Part shown: positions 1-8,750 of the stretch, piece by piece
How the letters are laid out: every line of letters starts with the position of its first letter
How positions within the stretch are numbered: position 1 is the first letter of the stretch
DNA from: Propionibacteriaceae bacterium
GTDB taxonomy: Bacteria > Actinomycetota > Actinomycetes > Propionibacteriales > Propionibacteriaceae
DNA: 15,762 nucleotides
Direction of reading: 5' to 3'
Assembly: GCA_030538175.1 (NCBI GenBank)
Contig: JAUNUL010000024.1
Span: 1 to 15,762, forward strand
Notes under the pieces: generated by a model
The model's database searches: none
Seen by the model: the letters and a program-made list of their open reading frames with translations, nothing else
What the model was told of the DNA's origin: nothing
Made by a program: the position numbers and the translations under genes

Positions 1-80
1 TCCCACGGTGTTCTGCCCAGAATTGGGACGCATGGCCTGTGCGCCACTAAGGTGGGAAGGCGAGTAAGTGAGTTCAGCCG

Positions 81-168
81 GCTCCCATGCGTGCTCCCAC
101 AATGATGTGATCTCACCCTGCACCATTTTTTGGGCGGGGTTCGGAGGGTGCACGTGGCGGGTTAGGTT
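81..168 (+). promoter_or_regulatory. Putative gltA promoter and upstream repeats
   Basis: A candidate sigma-A-type promoter has -35 TTCGGA (140-145), a 17-nt spacer and -10 TAGGTT (163-168). This would start transcription near 175 and give a leader of about 40 nt before the ATG at 217. Upstream, GCTCCCA occurs twice (81-87 and 93-99), 12 bp apart. TGGGA/TCCCA cores also occur at 24-28, 53-57 (inverted) and 1-5. GTGA-TC-TCAC at 107-116 is a short inverted repeat without the spacing of a Crp/GlxR site. The -10 is reasonable, the -35 is weak, and any operator role for the repeats is inference. Positions 1-80 hold no gene that I can see. Confidence 0.4.
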
Positions 169-216
169 GTGCCGCGTACAAGGTGAATGGATCAGCCCGT
201 GACCCATAGGAGAGAT

Positions 217-1500
<1,284 letters not shown>

Positions 1501-1533
1501 TCGCTGAACTTGTCTGAGTTCGCGTAACAACCC

Positions 1534-1573
1534 ACAACGCGGGGCTGCTTCTTCGAAAGCAGTCCCGCGTTGT
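1534..1573 (+). terminator. Terminator hairpin after gltA
   Basis: Two 17-nt arms (1534-1550 and 1557-1573) pair fully apart from one G-T wobble, around a 6-nt loop, 33 bp after the gltA stop. No U-tract follows, which is common for actinobacterial terminators. It separates gltA from the rplM promoter region. Confidence 0.8.
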
Positions 1574-1633
1574 GCGTTGTCGGGGAGTCCGGTTGGGAAG
1601 CTCGGGTGGGGGAGTCCGGGGTCAGGCCGACAG

Positions 1634-1660
1634 TGACCGGTTCCGCTGACCGGTATAAAT
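1634..1660 (+). repeat. Paired TGACCGGT direct repeat over a TATAAAT box
   Basis: TGACCGGT occurs at 1634-1641 and 1647-1654 (13 bp start to start), and the second copy runs into TATAAAT (1654-1660). The box could be an upstream -10 element with the repeats as an operator, but no good -35 is visible. The AT-rich box stands out in GC-rich surroundings. The role is not established. Confidence 0.3.
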
Positions 1661-1729
1661 CTGCTTCGGTCGCGCGGTCTTCTGCTCACCGTCGGCCGCT
1701 GCTGCGGTGTCCAACGGCGGCGAACCGAT

Positions 1730-1759
1730 TTGGTGTACGCCGGGCTCGGCGGGTAGAGT
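1730..1759 (+). promoter_or_regulatory. Putative rplM operon promoter
   Basis: TTGGTG (1730-1735), an 18-nt spacer and TAGAGT (1754-1759) resemble an actinobacterial housekeeping promoter. Transcription would start near 1766 and give a leader of about 165 nt before rplM. A second weaker candidate -10 is TATAAA at 1654-1659. Confidence 0.5.
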
Positions 1760-1765
1760 CTGCCG

Positions 1766-1931
1766 CTGTTGCGCTCGGTCGCAAACGGGAGTTGGTTCAC
1801 CGCGAATCGCTCCGTCTGTCCGAAACCCCGGGTTTCGAGAAGCGGTGCCGGTCTCCGGCGTGGTTCTCACCCGCTGTTGAGCAGGCACCGAACGCCAACC
1901 TCTGTCGGAAATTCGAGAGAAGAAGGTTAGC
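1766..1931 (+). promoter_or_regulatory. Structured 5' leader of rplM-rpsI
   Basis: No gene is supported in this stretch. It can fold: a hairpin at 1821-1837 (CGAAACC arms, 3-nt loop), a small hairpin at 1847-1859 (GCCGG/CCGGC), and a longer-range 7-bp stem between CGGTGCC (1843-1849) and GGCACCG (1884-1890). The last two share bases, so they are mutually exclusive. E. coli L13 is known to repress its own operon through its leader. Whether this actinobacterial leader does the same is inference, and it does not match a leader I can name. Confidence 0.35.
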
Positions 1932-2375
1932 GTGTCCACGTATAGCCCCAAGCCCGGCGAGATCGACCGCAAGTGGGTCGTCATCGACGCCGAGGATGTT
2001 GTTTTGGGACGGCTCGCCGTCACCGCTGCCACGCTGCTGCGCGGCAAGCACAAGCCCACCTTTGCCCCGCACGTCGACGGTGGTGACTTCGTCGTCATCG
2101 TGAACGCGTCCAAGATCGCTCTGTCCGGCAACAAGCGCGTCGCCAAGCAGGCCTATCGCCACACCGGGCGTCCCGGTGGTCTGCGGTCCACCCCCTACGG
2201 TGAACTGCTCGACAACGATCCCCGCAAGGCCGTTGAGCTGGCTGTCTGGGGCATGCTCCCCAAGAACCGCCTGTCCCGTCAGCTGATCAAGAAGCTGAAG
2301 GTCTATTCGGGTCCGGAGCATCCCCATGCTGCCCAGCAGCCCGAGCCCTATCAGATCACCCAGATCGCCCAGTGA
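1932..2375 (+). CDS. rplM: 50S ribosomal protein L13
   Basis: A full-length L13 (147 residues), an early-assembly protein of the large ribosomal subunit that binds 23S rRNA. Recognisable blocks are the N-terminal [17 protein letters not shown], the central [12 protein letters not shown] and KIALSGNK segments, and the C-terminal [12 protein letters not shown] with [12 protein letters not shown]. The start is a GTG at 1932 with AGAAGG (1921-1926) 5 nt upstream. It is the first gene of the rplM-rpsI pair, and the rpsI ATG lies 17 nt after its stop. A long foldable leader precedes it and may carry autoregulation. Identity is certain. Confidence 0.97.
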   Translation: MSTYSPKPGEIDRKWVVIDAEDVVLGRLAVTAATLLRGKHKPTFAPHVDGGDFVVIVNASKIALSGNKRVAKQAYRHTGRPGGLRSTPYGELLDNDPRKAVELAVWGMLPKNRLSRQLIKKLKVYSGPEHPHAAQQPEPYQITQIAQ

Positions 2376-2392
2376 AGCCGGGAGAGAACACC

Positions 2393-2923
2393 ATGTCTGA
2401 ATACGTTGAAGAAGAGACCGAAATCCTCGACGACGAGGTGGCTTCGTTCACCGAGGGCGATCGCGAAATCGCCTATCGCTCCGAGTCCGGCGCGACTGCT
2501 GGCCAGGCCGAGCCGGGTGCTCGTCCCGCCATCGTCGCCCCGGGTGCCGCGACCGGTCGTCGCAAGCAGGCCGTGGCCCGCGTGCGGATCATCCCCGGCA
2601 ACGGTCAGTGGACCATCAACGGCCGCACCCTGGAGGACTATTTCCCCAACAAGGTGCACCAGCAGCTCGTCTCCGAGCCGTTCACCACGGCCGCGGTCGA
2701 GGGTTCCTATGACGTCATCGCCCTGATCCACGGCGGCGGCATCTCGGGCCAGGCCGGTGCGATGCGTCTCGGTGTTGCCCGTGCGCTCAACGCGGTGGAC
2801 GCGGAAGCCTCGCGCCCGGCGCTGAAGAAGGCCGGCATGCTGACCCGCGATGCGCGGATCAAGGAACGCAAGAAGGCGGGCCTCAAGAAGGCGCGCAAGG
2901 CTCCCCAATACAGCAAGCGCTGA
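2393..2923 (+). CDS. rpsI: 30S ribosomal protein S9
   Basis: S9 of the small subunit, 176 residues. The C-terminal domain shows [17 protein letters not shown], the [19 protein letters not shown] block and the invariant KAPQYSKR tail, whose last residues reach the P-site tRNA. An acidic N-terminal extension of about 45 residues ([14 protein letters not shown]) precedes the conserved domain; actinobacterial S9 proteins often carry such an extension. The start is the ATG at 2393, with GGGAGAG 6 nt upstream. An in-frame GTG at 2372 overlaps the rplM stop but lacks a better ribosome site. It is cotranscribed with rplM, and glmM follows after 4 nt. Confidence 0.96.
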   Translation: MSEYVEEETEILDDEVASFTEGDREIAYRSESGATAGQAEPGARPAIVAPGAATGRRKQAVARVRIIPGNGQWTINGRTLEDYFPNKVHQQLVSEPFTTAAVEGSYDVIALIHGGGISGQAGAMRLGVARALNAVDAEASRPALKKAGMLTRDARIKERKKAGLKKARKAPQYSKR

Positions 2924-2927
2924 TCCC

Positions 2928-4277
2928 GTGGGCCGCTATTTCGGGACCGATGGCGTCCGTGGTCGGGCCAATCAGGATCTGACCGCGGAGCTTGCACTCG
3001 ACCTGTCGGTCGCTGCGGCGCACGTGCTCGGCGAAGCGGGAGCTTTCACCGGGCACCGGCCGACCGCAGTGGTCGGCAGGGACCCCCGGGCCTCGGGGGA
3101 GTTCCTTGAGGCTGCGGTCGTGGCGGGGCTGGCCTCCGCCGGGGTGGATGTCATCCACCTCGGCGTGGTGCCGACCCCCGGCGTGGCCTATCTCGTGAGC
3201 AACACCAACGCCGATCTCGGCGTCATGCTGTCGGCGAGCCACAACCCGGCTCCTGACAACGGGATCAAGTTCTTTGCTCGCGGCGGCAGCAAGCTGGCCG
3301 ACGCGGTCGAGGATGCGATCGAGGATCATCTGGGCGAGGACTGGGAGCGCCCGCAGGGCGCTGACCTCGGTCGGGTCCGGCAGGACCATGATCTTGTTGA
3401 CGCCTATGTGGATCACCTGGTGAATAGCCTCGGCTCCACCCGGTTGAAGGGGATCAAGGTCGTCGTGGACTGCGCCAACGGTGCGGCCTATCAGACTGCG
3501 GTCCAGGCGTTCTCCCAGGCTGGTGCGAACGTCATCGCGATCCACGCCGATCCGGATGGCCACAACATCAACCACGAGTGCGGCTCAACCCACATGGAGA
3601 GTCTCCAGGCCGCTGTCCTGAAGGAGGGTGCCGATCTCGGCATCGCTCTCGATGGCGATGCGGATCGCTGTCTCGCGGTGGATGCGAACGGCGAGATCGT
3701 GGATGGTGACCAAGTGCTGGCGGTGCTCGCGCTGTCGATGCGGGAGAACGGCAAGCTGGTGAACGACACCGTTGTGGCCACAGTCATGAGCAATCTCGGC
3801 TTCGTCAACGCGATGGTGGAAGCCGGGATCCATGTGGACCAGACCAAGGTCGGGGACCGCTATGTCCTGGAGTCCATGAAGGCCAACGGGTTCACCCTCG
3901 GTGGCGAGCAGTCCGGTCACGTGGTCATGAGCGAGTTCGCCACGACCGGTGACGGGGTCCTCACGGGCCTGCACATCATGGGTCGCATGGCTGAGACGGG
4001 ACGATCCCTGGCTGACCTGGCCGGGGTGATGAAGCGCCTCCCGCAGGTGCTCATCAACGTGCCGAACGTCGACAAGCACCGGGCAGGCATCGAACCCAAC
4101 CTGGTGCGCGCCGTCCAGGCAGAATCCCGTGAGCTCGGCAAGACCGGTCGGGTGCTGCTGCGCCCCTCGGGCACCGAGCAGCTGGTTCGTGTCATGGTCG
4201 AGGCCGAAACCGACGATCGCGCCCGCGCGGTCGCCGAGCGCCTCGCGGAGGCCGTCAAGGTGCATTTGGCACTCTGA
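2928..4277 (+). CDS. glmM: Phosphoglucosamine mutase
   Basis: GlmM interconverts glucosamine-6-phosphate and glucosamine-1-phosphate, the step between GlmS and GlmU on the route to UDP-GlcNAc for peptidoglycan. The 449-residue protein has the four-domain alpha-D-phosphohexomutase layout: N-terminal [12 protein letters not shown]; phosphoserine loop MLSASHNP with catalytic Ser104; Mg-binding loop DGDADR with Asp242, Asp244 and Asp246; sugar-recognition GEQSGH with Glu327; and phosphate-binding [11 protein letters not shown] beginning at Arg412. The GTG at 2928 begins the family N-terminus (VGRYFGTDG) and lies 4 nt after the rpsI stop. No Shine-Dalgarno is visible, so translational coupling to rpsI is likely. 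An upstream in-frame extension inside rpsI is rejected. A terminator follows. Confidence 0.95.
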   Translation: MGRYFGTDGVRGRANQDLTAELALDLSVAAAHVLGEAGAFTGHRPTAVVGRDPRASGEFLEAAVVAGLASAGVDVIHLGVVPTPGVAYLVSNTNADLGVMLSASHNPAPDNGIKFFARGGSKLADAVEDAIEDHLGEDWERPQGADLGRVRQDHDLVDAYVDHLVNSLGSTRLKGIKVVVDCANGAAYQTAVQAFSQAGANVIAIHADPDGHNINHECGSTHMESLQAAVLKEGADLGIALDGDADRCLAVDANGEIVDGDQVLAVLALSMRENGKLVNDTVVATVMSNLGFVNAMVEAGIHVDQTKVGDRYVLESMKANGFTLGGEQSGHVVMSEFATTGDGVLTGLHIMGRMAETGRSLADLAGVMKRLPQVLINVPNVDKHRAGIEPNLVRAVQAESRELGKTGRVLLRPSGTEQLVRVMVEAETDDRARAVAERLAEAVKVHLAL

Positions 4278-4307
4278 CAATCGCCTGCGGTCCATCAAGC
4301 AGCAAGG

Positions 4308-4342
4308 CGAAGGTCCGGATCCCCAAGGGGTCCGGACCTTCG
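4308..4342 (+). terminator. Terminator hairpin after glmM
   Basis: A 12-bp stem (4308-4319 with 4331-4342) continues into a CCCC/GGGG inner stem, 30 bp after the glmM stop. No U-tract follows. It ends the rplM-rpsI-glmM unit. Confidence 0.75.
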
Positions 4343-4382
4343 TCGTCTGCTTGTGCTCAGGTGAAGATCGGGGGCCACGCGG

Positions 4383-4412
4383 TTCTCTCAGCCCACGAAC
4401 CGGGACTAATCT
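4383..4412 (+). promoter_or_regulatory. Putative prsW promoter
   Basis: TTCTCT (4383-4388), an 18-nt spacer and TAATCT (4407-4412) give a plausible promoter between the glmM terminator and the membrane protease gene, with a leader of roughly 45 nt. The -10 is good and the -35 is weak. Confidence 0.4.
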
Positions 4413-4464
4413 GCGTTCAGCCGATGATCCTCGGCCTCTGTGCGCGCAAAGCGGGAGAGGGCTC

Positions 4465-5307
4465 ATGAGCCAACAATTCAATCCTCCTCACCAATGGCCA
4501 CAGCAACAGCCGCAGCCGGGCCTCACCCGTGCTCGCGTGACCATGCCGTGGTACGCCCGGCTGGCCTGGGTGTGGTGCCTGGTGCTAGGAGTGCTGGCGT
4601 ACTCGGTCGTCCTGCAGGCCATGGTGGCGACGCGGAATCTGAATCTCTTCCCGACTCTGTTGCTCATCGGCGCGCTGACGGTGCCGCTGGCGGTGTTGCT
4701 GCTGACCTGGGCGGTCGGCGCCCAGGGGCGGGGTGCATCGGGGATCGTCACGTTGACTGCCGTCTTCGGTGGCGTGATCGGCACGACGTCGGCGGGTGTC
4801 CTTGAGTACGCGACCCTCAAGCAATTGCCCTGGACCGGGATGCTCGCTGTCGGCGTGATCGAGGAGGCTGTGAAGCTGATTGCGCCGGTGGTGGTGTTCC
4901 TTGTGATCGGGCGCAGGCGACCGGATCTGGGGGTGGTGATCGGCGTTGCCTCGGGGACGGGTTTCGCCGTCCTGGAGACGATGGGCTATGGACTCACGGC
5001 GCTCGTGGCCACCCAGGGCAACCTCGCGGCCGTCGAGCAGACCCTGCTGCTGCGAGCACTGCTGTCCCCGGCCGGCCATGTGGCGTGGACGGGACTCACC
5101 TGTTTCGCCCTGTGGCGGATGGGCCAGACCGGGCGGAAGTACGCCGGGCTCGGCTTCGCGGGCGCCTATCTGCTGGCTGTCCTCCTGCACGCGGTCTGGG
5201 ATGGGACGGCCAGCCTGCTCGTCCACGTGGTGCTTGCGGCGCTCAGCTCGGGCATCCTCATTACCCTCATCGTGGTGAGCGCTCGGAGCGGGCGTCGGGC
5301 GCCCTAG
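4465..5307 (+). CDS. prsW: PrsW-family intramembrane glutamic-type protease
   Basis: A polytopic membrane protein of 280 residues. A short Pro/Gln-rich cytosolic N-terminus (residues 3-20) is followed by about seven or eight hydrophobic segments. Family signatures are the EExxK motif (Glu133-Glu134 to Lys137), FAVLETMGY with Glu171, the PAGHVAW segment with His205, and LLHAVWDG with His242. PrsW in Bacillus subtilis performs site-1 cleavage of the RsiW anti-sigma factor, but actinobacterial members vary in substrate and none can be inferred here: no sigma or anti-sigma gene is adjacent. The ATG at 4465 has GGGAGAGG ending 4 nt upstream. The gene sits alone between the glmM terminator and convergent coaA, and its TAG overlaps the coaA stop. 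The family call is firm and the function is open. Confidence 0.85.
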   Translation: MSQQFNPPHQWPQQQPQPGLTRARVTMPWYARLAWVWCLVLGVLAYSVVLQAMVATRNLNLFPTLLLIGALTVPLAVLLLTWAVGAQGRGASGIVTLTAVFGGVIGTTSAGVLEYATLKQLPWTGMLAVGVIEEAVKLIAPVVVFLVIGRRRPDLGVVIGVASGTGFAVLETMGYGLTALVATQGNLAAVEQTLLLRALLSPAGHVAWTGLTCFALWRMGQTGRKYAGLGFAGAYLLAVLLHAVWDGTASLLVHVVLAALSSGILITLIVVSARSGRRAP

Positions 5308-6317
5308 ATCTTGCGGATCCGCACCCACTTCACCTCGTGGTTCTCGCCCTTGCGCAGGATGGCGGTGGCGCGACCCCGGGTGGGTCGGATGTTCATCGCG
5401 AGATTCGGGCCGTTGATCGTGTCCCAGAGCTCCTCGGCCCGGTGGCGGGCGTCGCGGTCGGGCATCTCGGCGTACCGTCGGAAATAGGAGCGCGGGTCAC
5501 GGAACGCGGTCTCGCGCAGGGACATGAACCGCTGGAGATACCAGCGGCGGATATCGGCATCGGCGGCATCGACATACACCGAGAAGTCGAAGAAGTCGCT
5601 CAATGCCAGGCCGGTCGTGCCGTCGGACCGGATCCGGGCCGGCTGCAACACGTTGAGGCCCTCCACGATGAGGATGTCGGGCCGCCGGACCACGATCTTC
5701 TCGCCGGGGACGATGTCATAGACCATGTGCGAATAGACCGGGGAGTGCACCTCAGCCAAGCCGGACTTCACGTCCATCACGAACCGCTGCAGTGACCGCC
5801 GGTCATAGGACTCCGGGAAGCCCTTGCGGTGGAGGATGTTGCGGCGCTGCAACTCGGCATTGGGCCACAGGAAACCGTCGGTGGTCACCAGTTCGACCCG
5901 GGGGTGTTCGGGCCAGCGTGAGAGCAGCGCCTGCAGGATGCGGGCCGTGGTCGACTTGCCGACCGCAACCGACCCGGCGACGCCGATGACGAACGGGGTG
6001 CGGTGGGAGTTGATCCGCAGGAAGTGGTTGGTGGAGCGATAGAGCTCGCCGGTGTGATGGACATACATCGACAGCAGGCGGGTCAGTGGCAGATAGACCG
6101 CCTCGACCTCGCTCAGATCCGTCGGATCGCCGGTGCCACGCAACTGGCGCAGCAGTGGCTCGTCCAGCGTCATCGGCACCCGTGGCGCCATCGCCGCCCA
6201 GTCGGCGCGACTCCGCTGCACGTAGGGGCCGGTCGGCTCCGGTGTGTCGTTGGTCACGGCCGCCTGTTGGCGCGGGGCGGGCAGGCTCTGGGCCGCCTCG
6301 GTGTCTGCGTCAGGCAT
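5304..6317 (-). CDS. coaA: Type I pantothenate kinase
   Basis: CoaA phosphorylates pantothenate with ATP, the committing step of CoA synthesis. The 337-residue protein closely follows the bacterial type I enzyme: PMTLDEPLLRQL, then EVEAVYLPLTRLL, Walker A GVAGSVAVGKST with Lys121, the block LLSRWPEHPRVELVTTDGF, KGFPESYD, YSHMVYDIVPGE, PDILIVEGLNVLQ, and the C-terminal block beginning NGPNLAMNIRPTR. About 45 N-terminal residues are low-complexity and unconserved. The start at 6317 (ATG) gives a normal length; an ORF extension to 6404 would overlap glmS. No well-spaced Shine-Dalgarno is present, but a CAGAAT hexamer lies 6 nt upstream (see that entry). Its stop interlocks with that of prsW within CTAG. 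Confidence 0.94.
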   Translation of the reverse strand: MPDADTEAAQSLPAPRQQAAVTNDTPEPTGPYVQRSRADWAAMAPRVPMTLDEPLLRQLRGTGDPTDLSEVEAVYLPLTRLLSMYVHHTGELYRSTNHFLRINSHRTPFVIGVAGSVAVGKSTTARILQALLSRWPEHPRVELVTTDGFLWPNAELQRRNILHRKGFPESYDRRSLQRFVMDVKSGLAEVHSPVYSHMVYDIVPGEKIVVRRPDILIVEGLNVLQPARIRSDGTTGLALSDFFDFSVYVDAADADIRRWYLQRFMSLRETAFRDPRSYFRRYAEMPDRDARHRAEELWDTINGPNLAMNIRPTRGRATAILRKGENHEVKWVRIRKI

Positions 6318-6323
6318 GGTTGC

Positions 6324-6329
6324 ATTCTG
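6324..6329 (-). promoter_or_regulatory. Possible leaderless -10 element of coaA
   Basis: Read on the minus strand, CAGAAT ends 6 nt before the coaA ATG. It has the A at position 2 and T at position 6 that matter most in actinobacterial -10 elements but lacks the first T. No usable Shine-Dalgarno lies at normal spacing. A leaderless coaA mRNA is inferred; this is the weakest of the four similar cases. Confidence 0.3.
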
Positions 6330-6349
6330 CCTCACCGGTCTGTGGCCGC

Positions 6350-6355
6350 TAGCCT
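6350..6355 (+). promoter_or_regulatory. Possible leaderless -10 element of glmS
   Basis: TAGCCT is followed by exactly 7 nt and then the glmS ATG (6363), so transcription would begin at or next to the start codon. The sequence before the ATG has no purine-rich Shine-Dalgarno site. This is the TANNNT-N7-ATG layout known for leaderless genes in mycobacteria. Confidence 0.5.
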
Positions 6356-6362
6356 TTCCAGC

Positions 6363-8207
6363 ATGTGTGGAATCGTGGGATATGTCGGCCCCCAGTCGGC
6401 TCAAAACGTGGTGGTCGACGGTCTCCGCCGGCTGGAATATCGAGGTTATGACTCCGCTGGAGTCGCGCTGGTCGCCGATGGAAAGATCGCGTCAGCCAAG
6501 AAAGAAGGCAAGCTCGCCAACCTGGAGGCCGTCTTGGCCGCCGACCCCTTGCCCACCTCGGGAACGGGCATCGGGCACACTCGCTGGGCGACCCATGGTG
6601 CCCCCAACGACGTCAACGCCCACCCCCACCTGTCCGACAGCGGCCGCGTCGCGCTGGTGCACAACGGGATCATCGAGAACTTCGCCTCCCTGCGCTCGGA
6701 ACTGGAGGTCGACGGGATCACCATGACCTCGGAGACCGACACCGAGGTCGTCGCCCACCTGCTCGGCCGCGAGGTCGATAACGGGGCCGACATCGCGGAT
6801 GCGCTGCGTACGGTCTGCGGGCGACTCGAAGGCGCCTTCACCCTGGTCGCCGTCGACGCACAGGCCCCGGGCCGGGTCGTCGCCGCCCGCCGCAACTCCC
6901 CGCTGGTCGTCGGCCTCGGTGACGGTGAGAACTTCCTCGGCTCCGACGTTGCGGCCTTCATCGAGCACACGCGCCAGGCCGTCGAGCTCGGGCAGGACCA
7001 GATGGTCGAGATCACCGCCGACAGCTGGACCGTCACCGACTTCGCCGGCCAGCCCGCCGAGGCGACCGTCTATCACGTCGACTGGGACCTCTCGGCCGCC
7101 CAGAAGGACGGCTTCGACTGGTTCATGCGCAAGGAGATCCACGAGCAGCCCCGCGCGCTCGCGGACACCCTGTTGGGTCGCCACGCCGAGGACGGGTCGC
7201 TGACCTTGGACGAGATCCGCATCCCGGCGAGCGAGCTGCGCAGCATCCAGCGCATCGTCATCATCGGCTGCGGCACGGCGCACTATGCGGGCATGGTCGC
7301 GAAGTACGCCATCGAGCACTGGACCCGCATCCCCTGCGAGGTCGAGCTGGCCAGCGAGTTCCGTTATCGCGACCCGATCGTCGGCCCGCAGACGCTGGTC
7401 GTCGCGATCTCCCAGTCCGGCGAGACCGCGGACACGCTGATGGCGATTCGGTACGCCCAGGAGCAGGGCTCCAAGGTGCTCGCCATCTGCAACACCAACG
7501 GCTCCACGATCCCGCGCGAAGCGGATGCGGTGATTTATACGCACGCCGGGCCGGAGATCGGGGTCGCCTCGACCAAGGGCTTCCTCACCCAGGTGCTCGC
7601 CTGCTATCTGCTCGGGCTCTATCTTGCGCAGGTCAAGAACACCAAGTTCGGTGACGAGATCGCCGCGGTCATGGCCGAGCTCCAGACGATGCCGGACAAG
7701 GTCCAGGAGGTGCTCGACGCGCAGCAGCAGGTTCTCGATCTGGCTGCCGAGTTCGCCGACAACCCGTCGGTGCTGTTCCTCGGGCGCCACGCCGGCTATC
7801 CGGTGGCCCTGGAAGGCGCGCTGAAGCTGAAGGAGCTGGCGTACATCCACGCCGAAGGGTTCGCGGCCGGCGAGCTGAAGCACGGCCCGATCGCGGTCAT
7901 CGACCAGGATCTGCCCGTCTTCGTGGTCGTGCCGCCCCAGGGGCGCGACATGCTGCACGACAAGACCGTCTCCAACATTCAGGAGATCCGCGCTCGGGGT
8001 GCCAAGACGATCGTGTTGGCGGAAGCTGATGATGACAAGGTCGCGCCGTATGCCGATGTCATGATCGGTCTGCCGAAGGTGTCGACGCTGCTGCAGCCGC
8101 TGGTGGCGACCGTGCCGTTGCAGATCTTCGCCTGTGAGCTGGCGACCGTGAAGGGTCACGACGTCGATCAGCCGCGCAACCTGGCCAAGTCCGTCACCGT
8201 GGAGTGA
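6363..8207 (+). CDS. glmS: Glutamine--fructose-6-phosphate aminotransferase (isomerizing)
   Basis: GlmS makes glucosamine-6-phosphate from fructose-6-phosphate and glutamine, the entry to amino-sugar and peptidoglycan synthesis, and feeds GlmM encoded upstream. The 614-residue protein has an N-terminal Ntn-hydrolase glutaminase domain (MCGIVGYVG, nucleophile Cys2 after Met removal; about residues 1-215) and two SIS isomerase domains (about 290-415 with CGTAHYAG and AISQSGETADT; about 460-600 with FLGRHAGYPVALEGALKLKE). The C-tail PRNLAKSVTVE carries the conserved Lys609. The start at 6363 is fixed because Cys2 must follow the initiator Met. The gene is divergent from coaA with only 45 bp between starts, which leaves no room for a glmS ribozyme. 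A hairpin terminator follows. Confidence 0.97.
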   Translation: MCGIVGYVGPQSAQNVVVDGLRRLEYRGYDSAGVALVADGKIASAKKEGKLANLEAVLAADPLPTSGTGIGHTRWATHGAPNDVNAHPHLSDSGRVALVHNGIIENFASLRSELEVDGITMTSETDTEVVAHLLGREVDNGADIADALRTVCGRLEGAFTLVAVDAQAPGRVVAARRNSPLVVGLGDGENFLGSDVAAFIEHTRQAVELGQDQMVEITADSWTVTDFAGQPAEATVYHVDWDLSAAQKDGFDWFMRKEIHEQPRALADTLLGRHAEDGSLTLDEIRIPASELRSIQRIVIIGCGTAHYAGMVAKYAIEHWTRIPCEVELASEFRYRDPIVGPQTLVVAISQSGETADTLMAIRYAQEQGSKVLAICNTNGSTIPREADAVIYTHAGPEIGVASTKGFLTQVLACYLLGLYLAQVKNTKFGDEIAAVMAELQTMPDKVQEVLDAQQQVLDLAAEFADNPSVLFLGRHAGYPVALEGALKLKELAYIHAEGFAAGELKHGPIAVIDQDLPVFVVVPPQGRDMLHDKTVSNIQEIRARGAKTIVLAEADDDKVAPYADVMIGLPKVSTLLQPLVATVPLQIFACELATVKGHDVDQPRNLAKSVTVE

Positions 8208-8246
8208 GCCTGTCGTTCAGGGGCTGATTGCCGGTCACCGCAGTTC

Positions 8247-8292
8247 GTGAGCCGGGCCTGGACGTGGATATCCACTCCTGGGTCCGGCTCAC
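8247..8292. terminator. Bidirectional terminator between glmS and the TetR remnant
   Basis: A 12-nt arm (8247-8258) pairs with 8281-8292 through a near-complete stem. It encloses the perfect palindrome GTGGATATCCAC (8264-8275). It lies between two convergent reading frames and covers the TetR stop codon (8289-8291), so it can serve both strands. Confidence 0.6.
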
Positions 8293-8750
8293 GCCGTGTT
8301 GCGGCGCCAACCGGCGAGGGCGGCACCCAACACCGCGGTCAGGGCGCTGCCTGGGGCGTCGGTGGGCAGGAGGCCGTCCAGCTCAAGGGTGGCGAAGCCG
8401 TGCACGACCGACCACAGGCTGAGCACGATGGTGTCGTGATCGCCGACGACGCAGCCGGACGCCAGGGCGCGTGCAACCCCCGCCTGCAGCGGGCCGATCG
8501 TGTCGCGCGCTGCCTCCGCGCAGGTCGGGTCACCCGCAGGGAGAGTGCCGGAGAACATCACGCGGAAGAGATGGGGGTTGGCCAAAGCCCAGGAGCGATA
8601 GGCGATGCCCAGGGCGAGGAGGTCAGCCTCCGGGTCGGTGGTCTCCGGCACCGCGCGCTGGGCGTCACCGAAGCTCTCGAGCGCCTGGCGATAGAGCGCG
8701 AGAAGCAGGCCTTTCTTGCCGCCGAACAGTGCCCCCTGAACCCCGTTCAT
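8289..8750 (-). pseudogene. TetR-family regulator, N-terminally truncated (DNA-binding domain lost)
   Basis: On the minus strand this encodes the C-terminal ligand-binding part of a TetR regulator of the TetR_C_33/WHG type. Visible are the end of the HTH domain (FGGKKGLLLALYRQALESF), then IAYRSWALANPHLFRVMFSG and LWSVVHGFATLELDGLL. TetR proteins normally have about 45 residues before FGxKxGLL, forming the helix-turn-helix; none are recognisable here. Upstream of about 8726 the frame reads antisense into the DUF4188 gene, and the open frame up to 8915 is a by-product of that. The nearest ATG (8750) would give 153 residues without a complete HTH, and no ribosome site precedes it. It most likely cannot bind DNA. 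Intact homologues usually regulate a divergent neighbour, as DUF4188 would once have been. Confidence 0.7.

Noticed and set aside
101..116. Crp/GlxR-type site TGTGA...TCAC before gltA
   Set aside because: The half-sites are 2 nt apart rather than the 6 nt of the Crp/GlxR consensus, and the second lacks the final A.
1570..2146. Open frames on both strands over the rplM upstream region
   Set aside because: They overlap rplM out of frame, have no ribosome site and no family resemblance. The region reads better as promoter and leader.
6003..6362. N-terminal extension of glmS to 6003
   Set aside because: It would overlap coaA and bury the catalytic Cys2, which must follow the initiator Met.
6318..6362. 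glmS ribozyme or riboswitch
   Set aside because: Only 45 bp separate coaA and glmS, too short for the ribozyme core, and no matching motif is seen.
6492..8159. 555-codon open frame on the minus strand
   Set aside because: Fully antisense to glmS, His/Asp/Gly/Arg-rich and without domain resemblance; a codon-bias artefact.
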